Source: Bathynomus jamesi
Lineage: Eukaryota; Arthropoda; Malacostraca; Isopoda; Cirolanidae
NCBI GenBank assembly: GCA_023014485.1
Contig: JAJOZX010000483.1
Span: 372,501-436,500 of the forward strand
Direction of reading: 5' to 3'
DNA: 64,000 bases
The notes beneath the pieces were generated by a model. It ran no database searches, was not told where the DNA came from, and saw only the letters and a list, made by a program, of their open reading frames with translations. Position numbers and translations under genes: made by a program. This document shows, piece after piece, positions 33,625-43,531 of the stretch. Numbering within the stretch: position 1 is the stretch's first letter; every line of letters begins with the position of its first letter.

Positions 33625-36312
33625 TAGGGTGGTCCAAAAAGTTAAAGCATCGACTAGGTTCTCTCCACAAGGTTGGTTTTATGCCTCTTGGTGTGGACAG
33701 TATTTGTGCAAAGTTTCACGTTATTCGGTTAATATTTAGGGGTCGCCCCACTTGCCCCCTTTTTGAAAATTTGGGAAAATATATAGACAACTGAATAACT
33801 AAATTTTTTTTGGTTCTCAAAGAATATGAAAGAAAACAGTAAGACAATAGGACATGATAATGGGTGTATCTTCATTATTTCTTCTGCATCAGAGTCGCCT
33901 TGGATGGTATTGGTATCTGTTTTCGGTGGGCGGCTACGAGTTGTAGGAGGTACTGCTTCTGGTCCTCGTTTCGTGTCAAAGTGTCATTGTAGCGTTGTGC
34001 GAGAGCAATACCTCGCTCGGCAGCATCATTGACGACTTTCATCTTTAAGGCGCGATCTCTAAGTTCCCTGTAGTTCTTGTCATTTGGCCATTCCCGTGGA
34101 TCTTTTTGAAGTAACTGGTGCGCTTCCTCCTTACCTCCAACTTCCAAGGCATCAAAGAGGGTCAATGTCCTTTTCGTGACGAAGGATGCCACATCATTTT
34201 CAACACCAGCTTCCGCCATGTCGATTCGTCGGGGGCAGCCATTCTTTTGGGGATGTTGGAGGTGTTGAACCATTCTCCTTTTGGTATCAGGATCGATCCT
34301 ATTATCGAAGAAGGCCAGTCCAATCAGATGCTCCGACAAGTACCACAGGTGGCGTCTTAGAGCTGTCTTCGCCGCTTGTGCAGCTCCTCCGTGTGGATAT
34401 TTTTCCAGAAGATGCAGCATTTTGAGATCATTGAGAGGAGCTTGTGTCCCCATTGGCACTTCATGCCAGTACTTGACGTAAATCAGACTGACAAATAAAG
34501 CCAGCTGAGTCACGTTTCGTTCTTCGCGTGCTGTGAGCTTGAATTGATAGTGAAAGAGGTAGATTTTGAGCGCATAAATCGCCTTCGCCATCCATCTCGC
34601 GTGGTGCATGGGACCCGGAGCTCGGATAAAGAGTTGACCACCAGTCTTTCCCCCAGGAAGAGCAAAGATAGTTCAAGGAACTCCTTGTAGTCGTCACGAG
34701 GTTGGCTTGCCTGAAGAGCGTTAGGTAAGTAAGTGAGCATCTCTTTTCTCATCTCTTGGAGTTGAGGGTTCTCGAACAAGCTGTCCGATGCTGAGACAAA
34801 TGCTTCGTGGGAGAGAGATGGCCATTCCTTTTGAAATCGCTTAAAAAGGCCTGTTTCAGGACTTCCTGTTGAGCCAAATATTGAGGCAAAGACATCAGCA
34901 AGTACGACTTCAAGTATATGATGTCGACAACCGATCCAAACTAGCTCGTGACCCAATGCTTCTTCAATCCTGACACAGGCTCCGCGATGTAAACCCGTGT
35001 TTGACGCAGTGGTATCGAAGACGAGACCTCTCACATGCTGTTCCACGTTCCATAATTTCATAGTTTGAAGGCATGCCTGGGCCTGTGCTTCTCCAGTTCC
35101 TTGTTTCATCTTTGGGACACCAAGCAGCTTCTCCTGTCCATTGAATGTTATAAGGATTGCTATCCGATGCACATTCGTCTTCTTCCCTTCAATGCCGGGG
35201 AGAAGCTTTCCGTCCCAATGGAGAAGGACAGGGTCTTCTAGAGAGAATGATTCTAGGTCTTCTCGAGCTGCCTGTTCTCGCCCACTTTCTCTGTAGCGAT
35301 GAATAGAGCTCCGAGAGCACGTCATCCCAGACAGATCATGCCCCGCGGCCTGTAATACAGCTCCAGTTACGAAAACAGCATTCCGGTCAGAAAGATTGGT
35401 GCGATCCATTGCTCCAATGACTTCTGGAGATTGGAAAATGTTCGTAAACTTGTTCTTGGGATGCTTTGGTGCCGGAGCTTCAGACGAAGAAGGAATCGGA
35501 ACCGATGGTCTATAGTCGTCGTCGTCTTGCGAAAAAAGGGAAGAAGAAGAAGAGGAAAGATCAATTGATGACACTCCTGCTTCTTCCAAATCTTTCTGTG
35601 TTGCTTCATGCCTTGCCTTCCTCTTGGCTTCCTTCTCCATTCTGGATCGCTTTCTGTCCTCTTGTGTAGTCGTTTCCTTATGAATGCCAGCCATGCTGCA
35701 AGAATTGACGTCCTTGCGCTGCATGGACAGGAAATTTCGGTCCTCAACGTTGACGATTGTGCTCATGGCATCACTGGTTGCGATGTCAAACAGTTCCTGG
35801 ATGTCCGCTTTGAAGATGTCTTCATTCATTCTATCGCTGGCACGTTGCATGGTCCTGTGCTTCTTGAGTGTTTTGTAGCGGTCTAAAAGCTTTGAAAGCT
35901 TACAGACACAGGAGTCGATCCGTTGAGTTGGGATCCGCGCTCGGGTCCAGACTTCAATCACCCTCTGGCATGCCTGGTTCAGACTGTCGGAGGTGGTTTG
36001 CTTTTGATTGATGTGGTGGTATTGCCCCAAGAGGAGGGCGTCAAGGCATGTAGGGAGCCTTGACGTGGATAAAGTTCCAGTTGCCATCCCTAGAAGCCAA
36101 TCTTTTGGAATTGATCGAGTTTGAGCCATCGGACCTACGGAAGAAAAAGTACATTATATAATATATATTCAGAGTGGGGCGACCTCTAAATATTCACCAA
36201 TCACGCTGCAATTTTGCACAGACCATGTGGACACTAAATGGACAAAAACCACACTTGTGGAGACTATCTAAGACAATTTTGAAATTTCCCCCTATGGATT
36301 TGGACCACCCTA
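33625..36312 (-). mobile_element. Transposon with TAGGGTGGTCCAAA ends (TAG(G/T)GTGG family, copy 1)
   Basis: Ends TAGGGTGGTCCAAA / TTTGGACCACCCTA. A 4-bp duplication ATAT fits both sides but lies in a TA tract and is weak evidence alone; copy 2 at 50874 has a clean AATT. Subterminal sequence GGTCGCCCCACTTGCC on the left and GGCGACCTCTAAATATTCACC on the right also pair. It encodes a long minus-strand gene of distinctly higher GC than its surroundings. Confidence 0.8.
33875..36129 (-). pseudogene. Novel-type transposase of the TAG(G/T)GTGG family, one frameshift
   Basis: The first frame (34510-36129, 539 codons) starts MAQTRSIPKDWLLGMATGTL. It has an N-terminal helical region (VIEVWTRARIPTQRIDSCVC), a basic and serine/acidic linker, then candidate catalytic blocks: LLHWDGKLLPGI near residue 308, GLVFDTTASNTGLHRGAC near 370, and WIGCRHHILEVVLADVF near 400. 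The frame changes near 34560 into a second part (33875-34609) containing YVKYWHEVPMG, HLWYLSEHLIGLAFFDNRID and NDAAERGIALAQRYNDTLTR. D..D..(C-x-H-H-x3-E) blocks recall an RNase H-like fold, partly hAT-like, but the 4-bp duplication and termini do not fit hAT. The family name is unknown to me. Confidence 0.75.
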
Positions 36313-36846
36313 ATATATATATTATATATATATACACACATTGAAGGGTAAGTCATAAATACCAATAATATGATATATGTCTGCTTTATTGTATGATAAA
36401 TGTTCAATTTTATATTGAAATACCGACGGTAACGACCGAGACAAAAAATATGTAACGACCGAGACAGCAGTTTTTTATATATATTTAAAATACAAGTTAA
36501 TATTTTCTAACAAACTATGTCTCAAATTGGGGCCACAACATTCAAGTATCCATGGTAGAATTCTCATTTGAATAGCTCTGGCCAATTCACTGACTTTTAC
36601 ACATATGTACCACCTACTGAAAACTGAGGTTGCATCGTTGTAACGACCGAGACGACGAATTTGGATACGCTCCTAGCAAAAACCAAGAAACGAAATATGC
36701 AAAACCTAGTCTCATTTTAGAGCCCAACCATCTGTTTATGTTCACAAGAAAATTTGTGCCGCTGCTGTTCATACTTTATTCACAAGAGCAGGGAATATAA
36801 CAATAAGTTGCCTACGAATGTAACGACCGAGACTATGGAATGACCC
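36313..36846. other. Right arm of the 5.5-kb element, with iterons
   Basis: AT-rich; four copies of GTAACGACCGAGAC lie in the same orientation at 36428-36835. No coding capacity. Confidence 0.7.
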
Positions 36847-37231
36847 AGGTAAGAACTGAAGGGAATTGTTCAGCTAGGAGTGCCTTCATCCAAACCATCT
36901 TACTTTCATTATCAGTGCATAAAGCAAATACCTAGGAGAAAAGAAAAACAAATTAATGATGTTACACACAGTCACAATTTGGGTTTCTGTTCTATTGTAT
37001 TGGAAAAATGTAATGAAGTATTGACCATTTAGGCTAATAGAGCAATTTAAATTTAATGTCAATGTGTTGTTGCTTGGGCTACATATAGTCATTTTGTAAT
37101 GTTTATCTCATAGGAGAGAGCCTACAGTATACTCTCAACTATTTGTTTAGTTATTTAAATGTACCTATGTTTAGCAAATTATATTTAATACAAAAACTAT
37201 CAGCTACTTACATCCTTTCCATAGGTGTTTT

Positions 37232-37560
37232 TTACTTGCTGAATGCTCTTGGCTGCAATTTCACAGCAGAACTCCGCTGTTTTCTTTTCAGTATAGTTAG
37301 TAGGTAGGAACTTTTTCCAGTGTGAATTGATGATGCAATTATGGGATCATTTTGCACTGACGACCATCCATCCTGAAGGAGTGTGATTGTAGATTCACTC
37401 AAGTCATTTTTCATGTTCTCTTCAATTGTTCAATGAACTTCATCCAGCAACTTTCCTGCTAGATGGAGGGTGATAACCTGGTCTCAAGGAGTTCATCATT
37501 TCCTTATATTGCTTTGATTCAGCAGCTCTGAAAGCAATGCTGTTAGCATAAAAGAACTTC
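37232..37560 (-). pseudogene. hAT transposase, DUF659-like segment
   Basis: Minus strand: KFFYANSIAFRAAESKQYKE, MMNSLRPGYHPPSSRKVAG, then after a frame change STITLLQDGWSSVQNDPIIA. The LxxDGWxSxxN string is the conserved start of the hAT nuclease domain with its first Asp. It lies upstream (higher coordinate) of the other hAT exons, in the correct order. Confidence 0.8.
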
Positions 37561-37829
37561 GCTACTTGCAAGTCAATATGTTTTCCTTGTGATTCTATGG
37601 TATTGCAGGCATAACCAAAAAGTTTATTTTGGAGTTCGAGACATGACCTCTAATTCCAATTTTGAAGATGTTCCTTGTGATGCCTGCAAGATGCTTGATA
37701 TAGATGGTGATGTTGGTGAGAGAAGTGGAGAATCTACTAGTGAAGCTGTAGACTCTCAACTCTGGTCAGGTGATGTTGATACATGACTTGAGCATCCCTT
37801 TGATCCATCATCTTCATGATGATTCCTAT

Positions 37830-38000
37830 TGTCACAGTTGCTGAGATGTGCTCTTATACATTCTACCTTTGATGTCTGCTCTAATCCACAGTGATTACAC
37901 TTTACATTGATCAAGTTTTCTATTCAGGACACTTCAAGCCACTCACTCGCTTGGTTGCGACCACTACCTGGTAACCTAGGCATTTTAATACAATATTGGA
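37830..38000 (-). pseudogene. hAT N-terminal BED-like zinc finger
   Basis: Reads MPRLPGSGRNQASEWLEVS, a stop, then in frame VKCNHCGLEQTSKVECIRAH and LSNC, a C-x2-C...H...C BED-type finger. One nonsense codon. This is the first recognisable exon of the hAT gene. Confidence 0.7.
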
Positions 38001-38665
38001 TACGACTTCTGTAATTAAATTTCTGTGTGAGGAAAAATATGATAGAAGTAAACTAGTTACATTGATTTTAAAAACTGCATTGTAAACACAGTTTCTTTCT
38101 CCAGAAGCAAACACAATCAACCTACCAGTCAGTCAGACACAATAGTGACACTTAGCAACTCAAGAGTCTGAGGAGTGAGGACTGAGGTAGACTCCAAATG
38201 TGCCTATTGCATACAGCATACTCATCACATACATGTTCCATATATGTTTGGTTCAAGGTTGTCTAGCAAATTGAATAATGTACTTGGAAATATTTGTCTC
38301 AAATGGGTTGCTAACTTGCTTGCCAAGTTTATTCCTGGTCTTCTTTATATTTTTGGGAAGGGTAATGGCCTAATGGGTATTCAGACAAGGTAAAACCAGT
38401 CATAATTTTCATTTTGTTACCTATCTATTTTGATGGCTGTTAATGGTGATTCTTTGTATTATCCTTTAATTTTAGGCAAAGTGGAAGCAGGAATACAATG
38501 CAAGATCGTAAAGATGTACCGGTATACATTTACAATTTATCAACATTATGAAAAAAACCATGAAAAACCCCAACTGGGCTTTTTTTTTTTTTGTGGGTTT
38601 TTGTGAAAAAACCTGAAAAAACATGTGGGTTGGGTTTTTCTAATTGAACACATTATGACAGACTG
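38001..38665. other. 5' flank of the hAT with subterminal repeats
   Basis: No gene seen. The last 120 bp are dominated by AAAAACCC/GGGTTTTT words that mirror the left end at 28520-28590. Confidence 0.5.
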
Positions 38666-38815
38666 TAACCACTCTAGCACAACATAGAGCACAACACAAC
38701 ATCACTAGTGCACTGAACCTCTGGTCCACTCCAGAGAGGGCAATTGGTTACGGTACCTGCATGCAGCCAGCTTGCTCAATCAGGGTGGGCTGATTGGCTA
38801 ACCAACAACAACAAC

Positions 38816-39368
38816 GTTATGTGATCAAAAACTGGGTATGTAAAATACTGGTTAAATTAGGTTACATTTAGCCATCTACAAGGTATGTGATAAAAAACTA
38901 GTTATGTAAAATATTGGTTAGGTTAGGTTACATTTCACTATTTTTGTGGCAAAAAAGAACATTACTACAGTAATTCTCGCATAAAAAATTGTTAGAAAAC
39001 AAATTTTCTGACAAAAAATAACAATTGCATCATTATGTATTTTTACCCTGTAGTTATTTTAGGTTGGTTAGTTATTTCCCACATGGCCAATTTTGGCCAA
39101 TCACTATAAATTTCAACTTTGTCAAAAATATTGATCTCTACAAAACTTAATATTTACCAGAAATTTGAGTACATTCTATGTACAACCTGGATGAAAAGCA
39201 ATATAACAGATCTGATAAATTCCAGTCAAAGTTTTAGTTTGAATGTGAAAATTTTCTAAACCCAAATTGAGAAGTTTGGTAAGAATTCACCAACTATGAT
39301 GCGCTACTTCAAGCTAAAATAGCCTAGCATTTTAAAATCTAGAAGTCACTTTTTATAAGATTTAGCTC
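38816..39368. repeat. Imperfect 65-bp tandem duplication then unassigned AT-rich DNA
   Basis: ATGTGATCAAAAACTGGGTATGTAAAATACTGGTTA at about 38819 recurs in diverged form at about 38886, each followed by GGTTAGGTTACATTT-like sequence. The rest shows no gene. Confidence 0.6.
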
Positions 39369-39681
39369 AGCAGTTCTTAACCTTGGGGGTGGGAGGGGGG
39401 AGCTGGGTGAACATATGTCTGACCCAGAATATATATTCCCAATTAAAAAACTGTGTGCTCTTTCTTTGACCACACCAAGGATTCAATTGCTTGTGGGTAA
39501 GAAGCAATGCCAACCTTCCCATTATGATTATGATTATGGGTAAAATACAATCGATCTTGTGAAAATATTGCACACTCACAAATAGAGGGTTTTCTTGCTT
39601 GGGGGTTTGGGAGAGTGGGGGTACCATGGGTTAAAGGTTGACCATTGAGGGGCACAGCTCCACAAAAGTTAAGAACTGATG
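39369..39681. mobile_element. hAT-type MITE
   Basis: Ends CAGCAGTTCTTAACCTTGG and the complement of AAAGTTAAGAACTGATG. No coding sequence. The 8-bp duplication could not be fixed. Confidence 0.65.
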
Positions 39682-40436
39682 GGTAATTATTGAATGTTTC
39701 ACCAACACTGAAATTAATATCCAAAATACATTTTTCTAATGTATTTTGGTGTGTTCTAGTCAAATATTACCTTCATATCTTGTGCAAATGAACCAAAACA
39801 AAGTTATGAAACATTAAAGTTTTCCTATGTTTTGGTTCATTTTCACTACATATATGAACCAAACACACCAAAATACATTAGAAAAATGTATTTTAGATAT
39901 TAAAACCAAATGGGCTAGGTCAACTGTATGCCCTTGACAATTGGTTAGGTTAAGTTGTGTTGTGTTGTGTTATGTTATGTTGTTATTTTCATTAGTTTTA
40001 ACAAAAATATCACAACTTAACCTAACCAATTGTCAAGGGCAAACAGTTGACCTAACTGGGCATGGGTACCCCATAATGAATTTGGGACCCAGAAAGGTAA
40101 ATAATACCCCCAACCTAGGCCTAGATGACGTCCCACTCGGACTGGGAGCTCCCACCACAAACAAACATCCTAAAGTGACTTGAATTCAAATTTCAGCCGC
40201 CAGACCTGCGTGGGAGTATCACACGACAATGACATTTATGCATGCCATGCTCTGATTGGCCAATGTAGGTATATTGTCATATGGAACTTATAATTTTTCT
40301 ACTATTTATAACATTCTTAATAAGCATTTGCACAAGATATGGACTGCAGATTCAAACAAAACACAGTAAAATACCCTAAGAAATTATGGTTACACCTTCA
40401 AGGTCACTGTTGGTGTGAAACATTCAATAATAACCA
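39682..40436. repeat. Nested palindrome complex
   Basis: Outer arms: GGTAATTATTGAATGTTTCACC at 39681 pairs with its near complement at 40412-40434, and CATATCTTGTGCAAATG at 39774 pairs with CATTTGCACAAGATATG at 40325. Inside are a palindrome with TCTAATGTATTTTGGTGTG (39731) against CACACCAAAATACATTAGA (39867), and the GGTTAGG-type palindrome at 39913-40062. Confidence 0.75.
39913..40062. mobile_element. GGTTAGG-type palindrome, copy 1
   Basis: TAGGTCAACTGTATGCCCTT...GACAATTGGTTAGGTTAAGT on the left is repeated inverted on the right (ACTTAACCTAACCAATTGTC...AGTTGACCTA). The spacer is short and TTATGTTATGTTG-like. It has no coding capacity. Related copies are listed separately. Confidence 0.8.
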
Positions 40437-40688
40437 ACTGATGATTTAGCTAATTTGGGAACTCTAGTCATTAGTCACATTTTCTATAATTATACATTTT
40501 GAGTCACTGCACCAATAGGCTAATATTCATTTTAGCACATGACCTGGACTTTGGGATGACAATAGGTTTTTCGGAGCAAGTGTAGTTTACATCCCCCTGA
40601 TGCAAAAGGGGACACAAACCACACTAGGTCAAAGTTGGGGAAAATAAACTACACTAGAATTTTTAGGAGAAATTTTTTAAATGAATCA

Positions 40689-41278
40689 ATCAAATAAAAC
40701 ATTAAAACTAATGAAAATATTATGACAACCTATCCAATCATCAATTTATATATACAGGCAGTCTCCGGGTTATGAACATCCGACTTACGACATTCCGTAC
40801 ATACGAATGGTTCATAGTAATGAATCGGCGCACTACTTACTGCACAATACATCATCCATGTAAAGTCTGCCTTTCTTCCTTCAATAATGCCCCTTCTGGT
40901 ATGCAAGACATCATTAGGACACAGAGTAAGTGTTAAACTTTAATTACTGTTACAATTTATTATCTTTTTTTTATGCTTTTATGTTTTAGTTGCTTTTATA
41001 AATTGGGTGTGTGTTTTAAAGGTTTTAAGTATTTGGAAGCATGTTTTTAATGTTTCTTATACATACATATGTTAAGTGTATATATATATATACTATTAGA
41101 CAGACAGACATTAAGTACAAACCATTCATATTAGTTCTGACTTACATACAAATTCGACTTAAAGACTGTCGTGAGAACAGAACTCGTTCATAAGCCAGGG
41201 ACTGCCTGTATATATAAATTGACGATTGGTTAGGTTGTCGTAATATTTTCGTTCATTTTAACATTTTATTTGATTAGG
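40689..41278. mobile_element. GGTTAGG-type palindrome split by a Tigger-type MITE
   Basis: Left arm 40689-40753 and right arm 41212-41278 are inverted copies over about 65 bp (CAACCTATCCAATCATCAAT against ATTGACGATTGGTTAGGTTG). The MITE lies at the centre of symmetry. Confidence 0.8.
40755..41208. mobile_element. Tigger/pogo-type MITE
   Basis: Ends CAGGCAGTCTCCGGGTTATG and its imperfect complement CATAAGCCAGGGACTGCCTG, flanked by TA on both sides (40753-40754, 41209-41210). No coding sequence. Confidence 0.85.
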
Positions 41279-41303
41279 TATACATGGACAAAGTTGGGGA
41301 ACA

Positions 41304-42547
41304 CAAACTACACTAGGCACCGCAGGGGGGCGTAAACTACACTAGGCACCGCAGGGGGGCGTAAACTACACTAGGCACCGCAGGGGGGCGTAAACTACAC
41401 TAGGCACCGCAGGGGGGCGTAAACTACACTAGGCACCGCAGGGGGGCGTAAACTACACTAGGCACCGCAGGGGGGCGTAAACTACACTAGGCACCGCAGG
41501 GGGCCGTAAACTACACTAGGCACCGCAGGGGGGCGTAAACTACACTAGGCACCGCAGGGGGCGTAAACTACACTAGGCACCGCAGGGGGCGTAAACTACA
41601 CTAGGCACCGCAGGGGGGCGTAAACTACACTAGGCACCGCAGGGGGGCATAAACTACACTAGGCACCGCAGGGGGGCGTAAACTACACTAGGCACCGCAG
41701 GGGGGCATAAACTACACTAGGCACCGCAGGGGGGCGTAAACTACACTAGGCACCGCAGGGGGGCGTAAACTACACTAGGCACCGCAGGGGGGCGTAAACT
41801 ACACTAGGCACCGCAGGGGGGCGTAAACTACACTAGGCACCGCAGGGGGGCGTAAACTACACTAGGCACCGCAGGGGGGCGTAAACTACACTAGGCACCG
41901 CAGGGGGGCGTAAACTACACTAGGCACCGCAGGGGGGCGTAAACTACACTAGGCACCGCAGGGGGCGTAAACTACACTAGGCACCGCAGGGGGGCGTAAA
42001 CTACACTAGGCACCGCAGGGGGGCGTAAACTACACTAGGCACCGCAGGGGGCGTAAACTACACTAGGCACCGCAGGGGGGCGTAAACTACACTAGGCACC
42101 GCAGGGGGGCGTAAACTACACTAGGCACCGCAGGGGGGCGTAAACTACACTAGGCACCGCAGGGGGGCGTAAACTACACTAGGCACCGCAGGGGGGCGTA
42201 AACTACACTAGGCACCGCAGGGGGGCGTAAACTACACTAGGCACCGCAGGGGGGCGTAAACTACACTAGGCACCGCAGGGGGCGTAAACTACACTAGGCA
42301 CCGCAGGGGGGCGTAAACTACACTAGGCACCGCAGGGGGGCGTAAACTACACTAGGCACCGCAGGGGGGCGTAAACTACACTAGGCACCGCAGGGGGGCG
42401 TAAACTACACTAGGCACCGCAGGGGGGCGTAAACTACACTAGGCACCGCAGGGGGGCGTAAACTACACTAGGCACTGCAGGGGGACGTAAACTACACTAG
42501 GCACCGCAGGGGGACGTAAACTACACTAGGCACCGCAGGGGGACATA
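41304..42547. repeat. 29-bp satellite, about 42 units
   Basis: Unit CACTAGGCACCGCAGGGGGG plus CGTAAACTA, nearly identical throughout. Most variation is in the G run (5 or 6) and occasional CGTA to CATA. The high homogeneity suggests recent expansion. Confidence 0.97.
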
Positions 42548-42614
42548 ACTACACTTGCTCCAGTTTTTCTTATGTAGAATTTCAATATGAATCTATTTTC
42601 ATTATTTTTTTTTT

Positions 42615-42800
42615 TTACAAGAGTACATTACAGGCTTTTGAGGAATTTTGGAATTTTAGGTTATGTTAGGTTATATATTAAAACTATCTTTTTCTGATTG
42701 TTTGAATGAAATTAACCTTCGTTCAAACTGCATCAAAAACCATCAGAAAAACAGTTTTGATTTACAAAGCCTATAATGTACACTTGTAAAAATTTAGCCT
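42615..42800. repeat. Palindromic MITE-like sequence
   Basis: ACAAGAGTACATTACAGGCTTT pairs with AAAGCCTATAATGTACACTTGT. The inner arms contain TTTTTCTGATTG/CATCAGAAAAAC-type words. No coding sequence. Confidence 0.7.
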
Positions 42801-43531
42801 ATTTTCTTCTATGATATTTCTTGTGCAAATTAATATTAATGAAGATATAAGCAATTTTTTGATAGATTAAAACCAGGGTTAGCAAAAAACCCACTTTAAA
42901 AAAAAAAGCCCAACCAACCCAGGTTTTTCAGGGGTTTTCACAAAAAACCTAGGCAAAACTAGGTTTTTAAAAAATTGTATCATATAGTAGTATAAAAGAA
43001 AATAATAATAAAATTATATGCCCTATAAATGTTAATGATTGATTTTCACTTACTATAATCAACAGAGTAATGCTACACTTTGCTCTTAGGTACACTTCTG
43101 TATGTCTAAAGAAAACTATTCTGTTGCTATAATATCAGAGCCATACCTTATAATTTTAACAATAGCTTTGGTTTGATCTTTTTTTTTTTCCCAAAGTTGA
43201 TTGTCAATATGTTTTACAATACTTACCGTATGTCCTTACATCTATGAGGAGAGAGTTTTCTTATTTTGAATTTTTACAGATGAATCGCAGAAAGATTTGA
43301 ATTAATTTAGAGCATTATCTTGTATTATGTTTTAAGTTACATTTTAAAGCAGCCTACAATTACAACATAAATTAGAAACAAAATATATATATACATATAT
43401 ATAATAAAAGAGAGAATCTGGGGAGAAAGAACGTTGTGTGCATATTCAAGGGTGTAGTTCTGGGATATACAAATTATTATAAAGTAAAAGTAAAGTAACT
43501 ACCTTAAAATATAAGATTAAAAAGTGTTTAA

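Larger units (their letters stand above)
31390..36846. mobile_element. Element with GGGTGATTCCAT ends, 4-bp AGGT duplication and 15-bp iterons
   Basis: Left end GGGTGATTCCATG, right end ATGGAATGACCC, flanked by AGGT at 31386-31389 and 36847-36850. It has no transposase of its own that I can see. Instead it carries dispersed copies of TGTAACGACCGAGAC at 31747, 36428, 36451, 36637 and 36819 (plus) and near 31905 and 31928 (minus), with a truncated copy near 31953. A Tc1 (32166-33559) and a TAGGGTGG-family element (33625-36312) lie inside. Termini resemble those of the DDE element at 1-4368, so it may be a non-autonomous relative. Confidence 0.75.
31276..36931 (-). pseudogene. hAT transposase exon split by a 5.5-kb element
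   Basis: The exon begins after acceptor TCTCCTAG at 36931 (VFALCTDNESKMVWMKALLA, EQFPSVLT), is interrupted at 36847, and resumes at 31389 as YGCSTHYLNLEKVVSPNTVL and IVEVQKFFRNHHQPH, ending at donor GTATGT (31275). Deleting 31390-36850 rejoins the codons exactly (VLTYGCSTHYLNL). The CSTHYLNL motif is the usual hAT C-x2-H segment. Confidence 0.85.
28495..38665 (-). mobile_element. hAT element enlarged to about 10 kb by nested insertions
   Basis: The left terminus starts CAGGGTTGGCACAATTGGGT at 28495 and is followed by TTTTTTCAAAAAAGC-like subterminal repeats. Similar GGGTTTTT/AAAAACCC repeats occur at the other end (38550-38645). The exact right end was not fixed: near 38665 the sequence returns to LINE-like CA-rich DNA, but no clean 8-bp duplication was seen. 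It contains a spliced transposase gene on the minus strand, a 493-bp pogo-type MITE in one intron, and a 5.5-kb element in an exon. Confidence 0.65.
26622..38815 (+). mobile_element. 5'-truncated Jockey-like LINE with nested insertions
   Basis: The LINE begins at the DD of the reverse transcriptase box after a (GA)n tract at 26620-26635 and ends in (CAA)n near 38800-38815. It is split by an RTE fragment (26886-27777) and a hAT (28495 to about 38665). The word TAGCCATCTACAA precedes the LINE at about 26606 and recurs after it near 38872, suggesting that it landed in the 3' flank of the Merlin element. Confidence 0.65.
40570..42565. mobile_element. Fold-back element expanded by a 29-bp satellite
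   Basis: GGAGCAAGTGTAGTTTAC at 40576 and its near complement AACTACACTTGCTCC at 42546-42560 look like inverted ends. Between them lie a palindromic insertion with a Tigger-type MITE and a 1.2-kb satellite whose unit (ACTACACTAGG) is related to the subterminal sequence. Confidence 0.65.

Noticed and set aside
28495..38665. Exact 8-bp duplication of the large hAT
   Set aside because: The left flank is CCACAAAC, but no matching word was found with certainty near the right end.
41304..42547. Possible CRISPR array (29-bp direct repeats)
   Set aside because: Units are head-to-tail without spacers, in eukaryotic DNA. It is a minisatellite.
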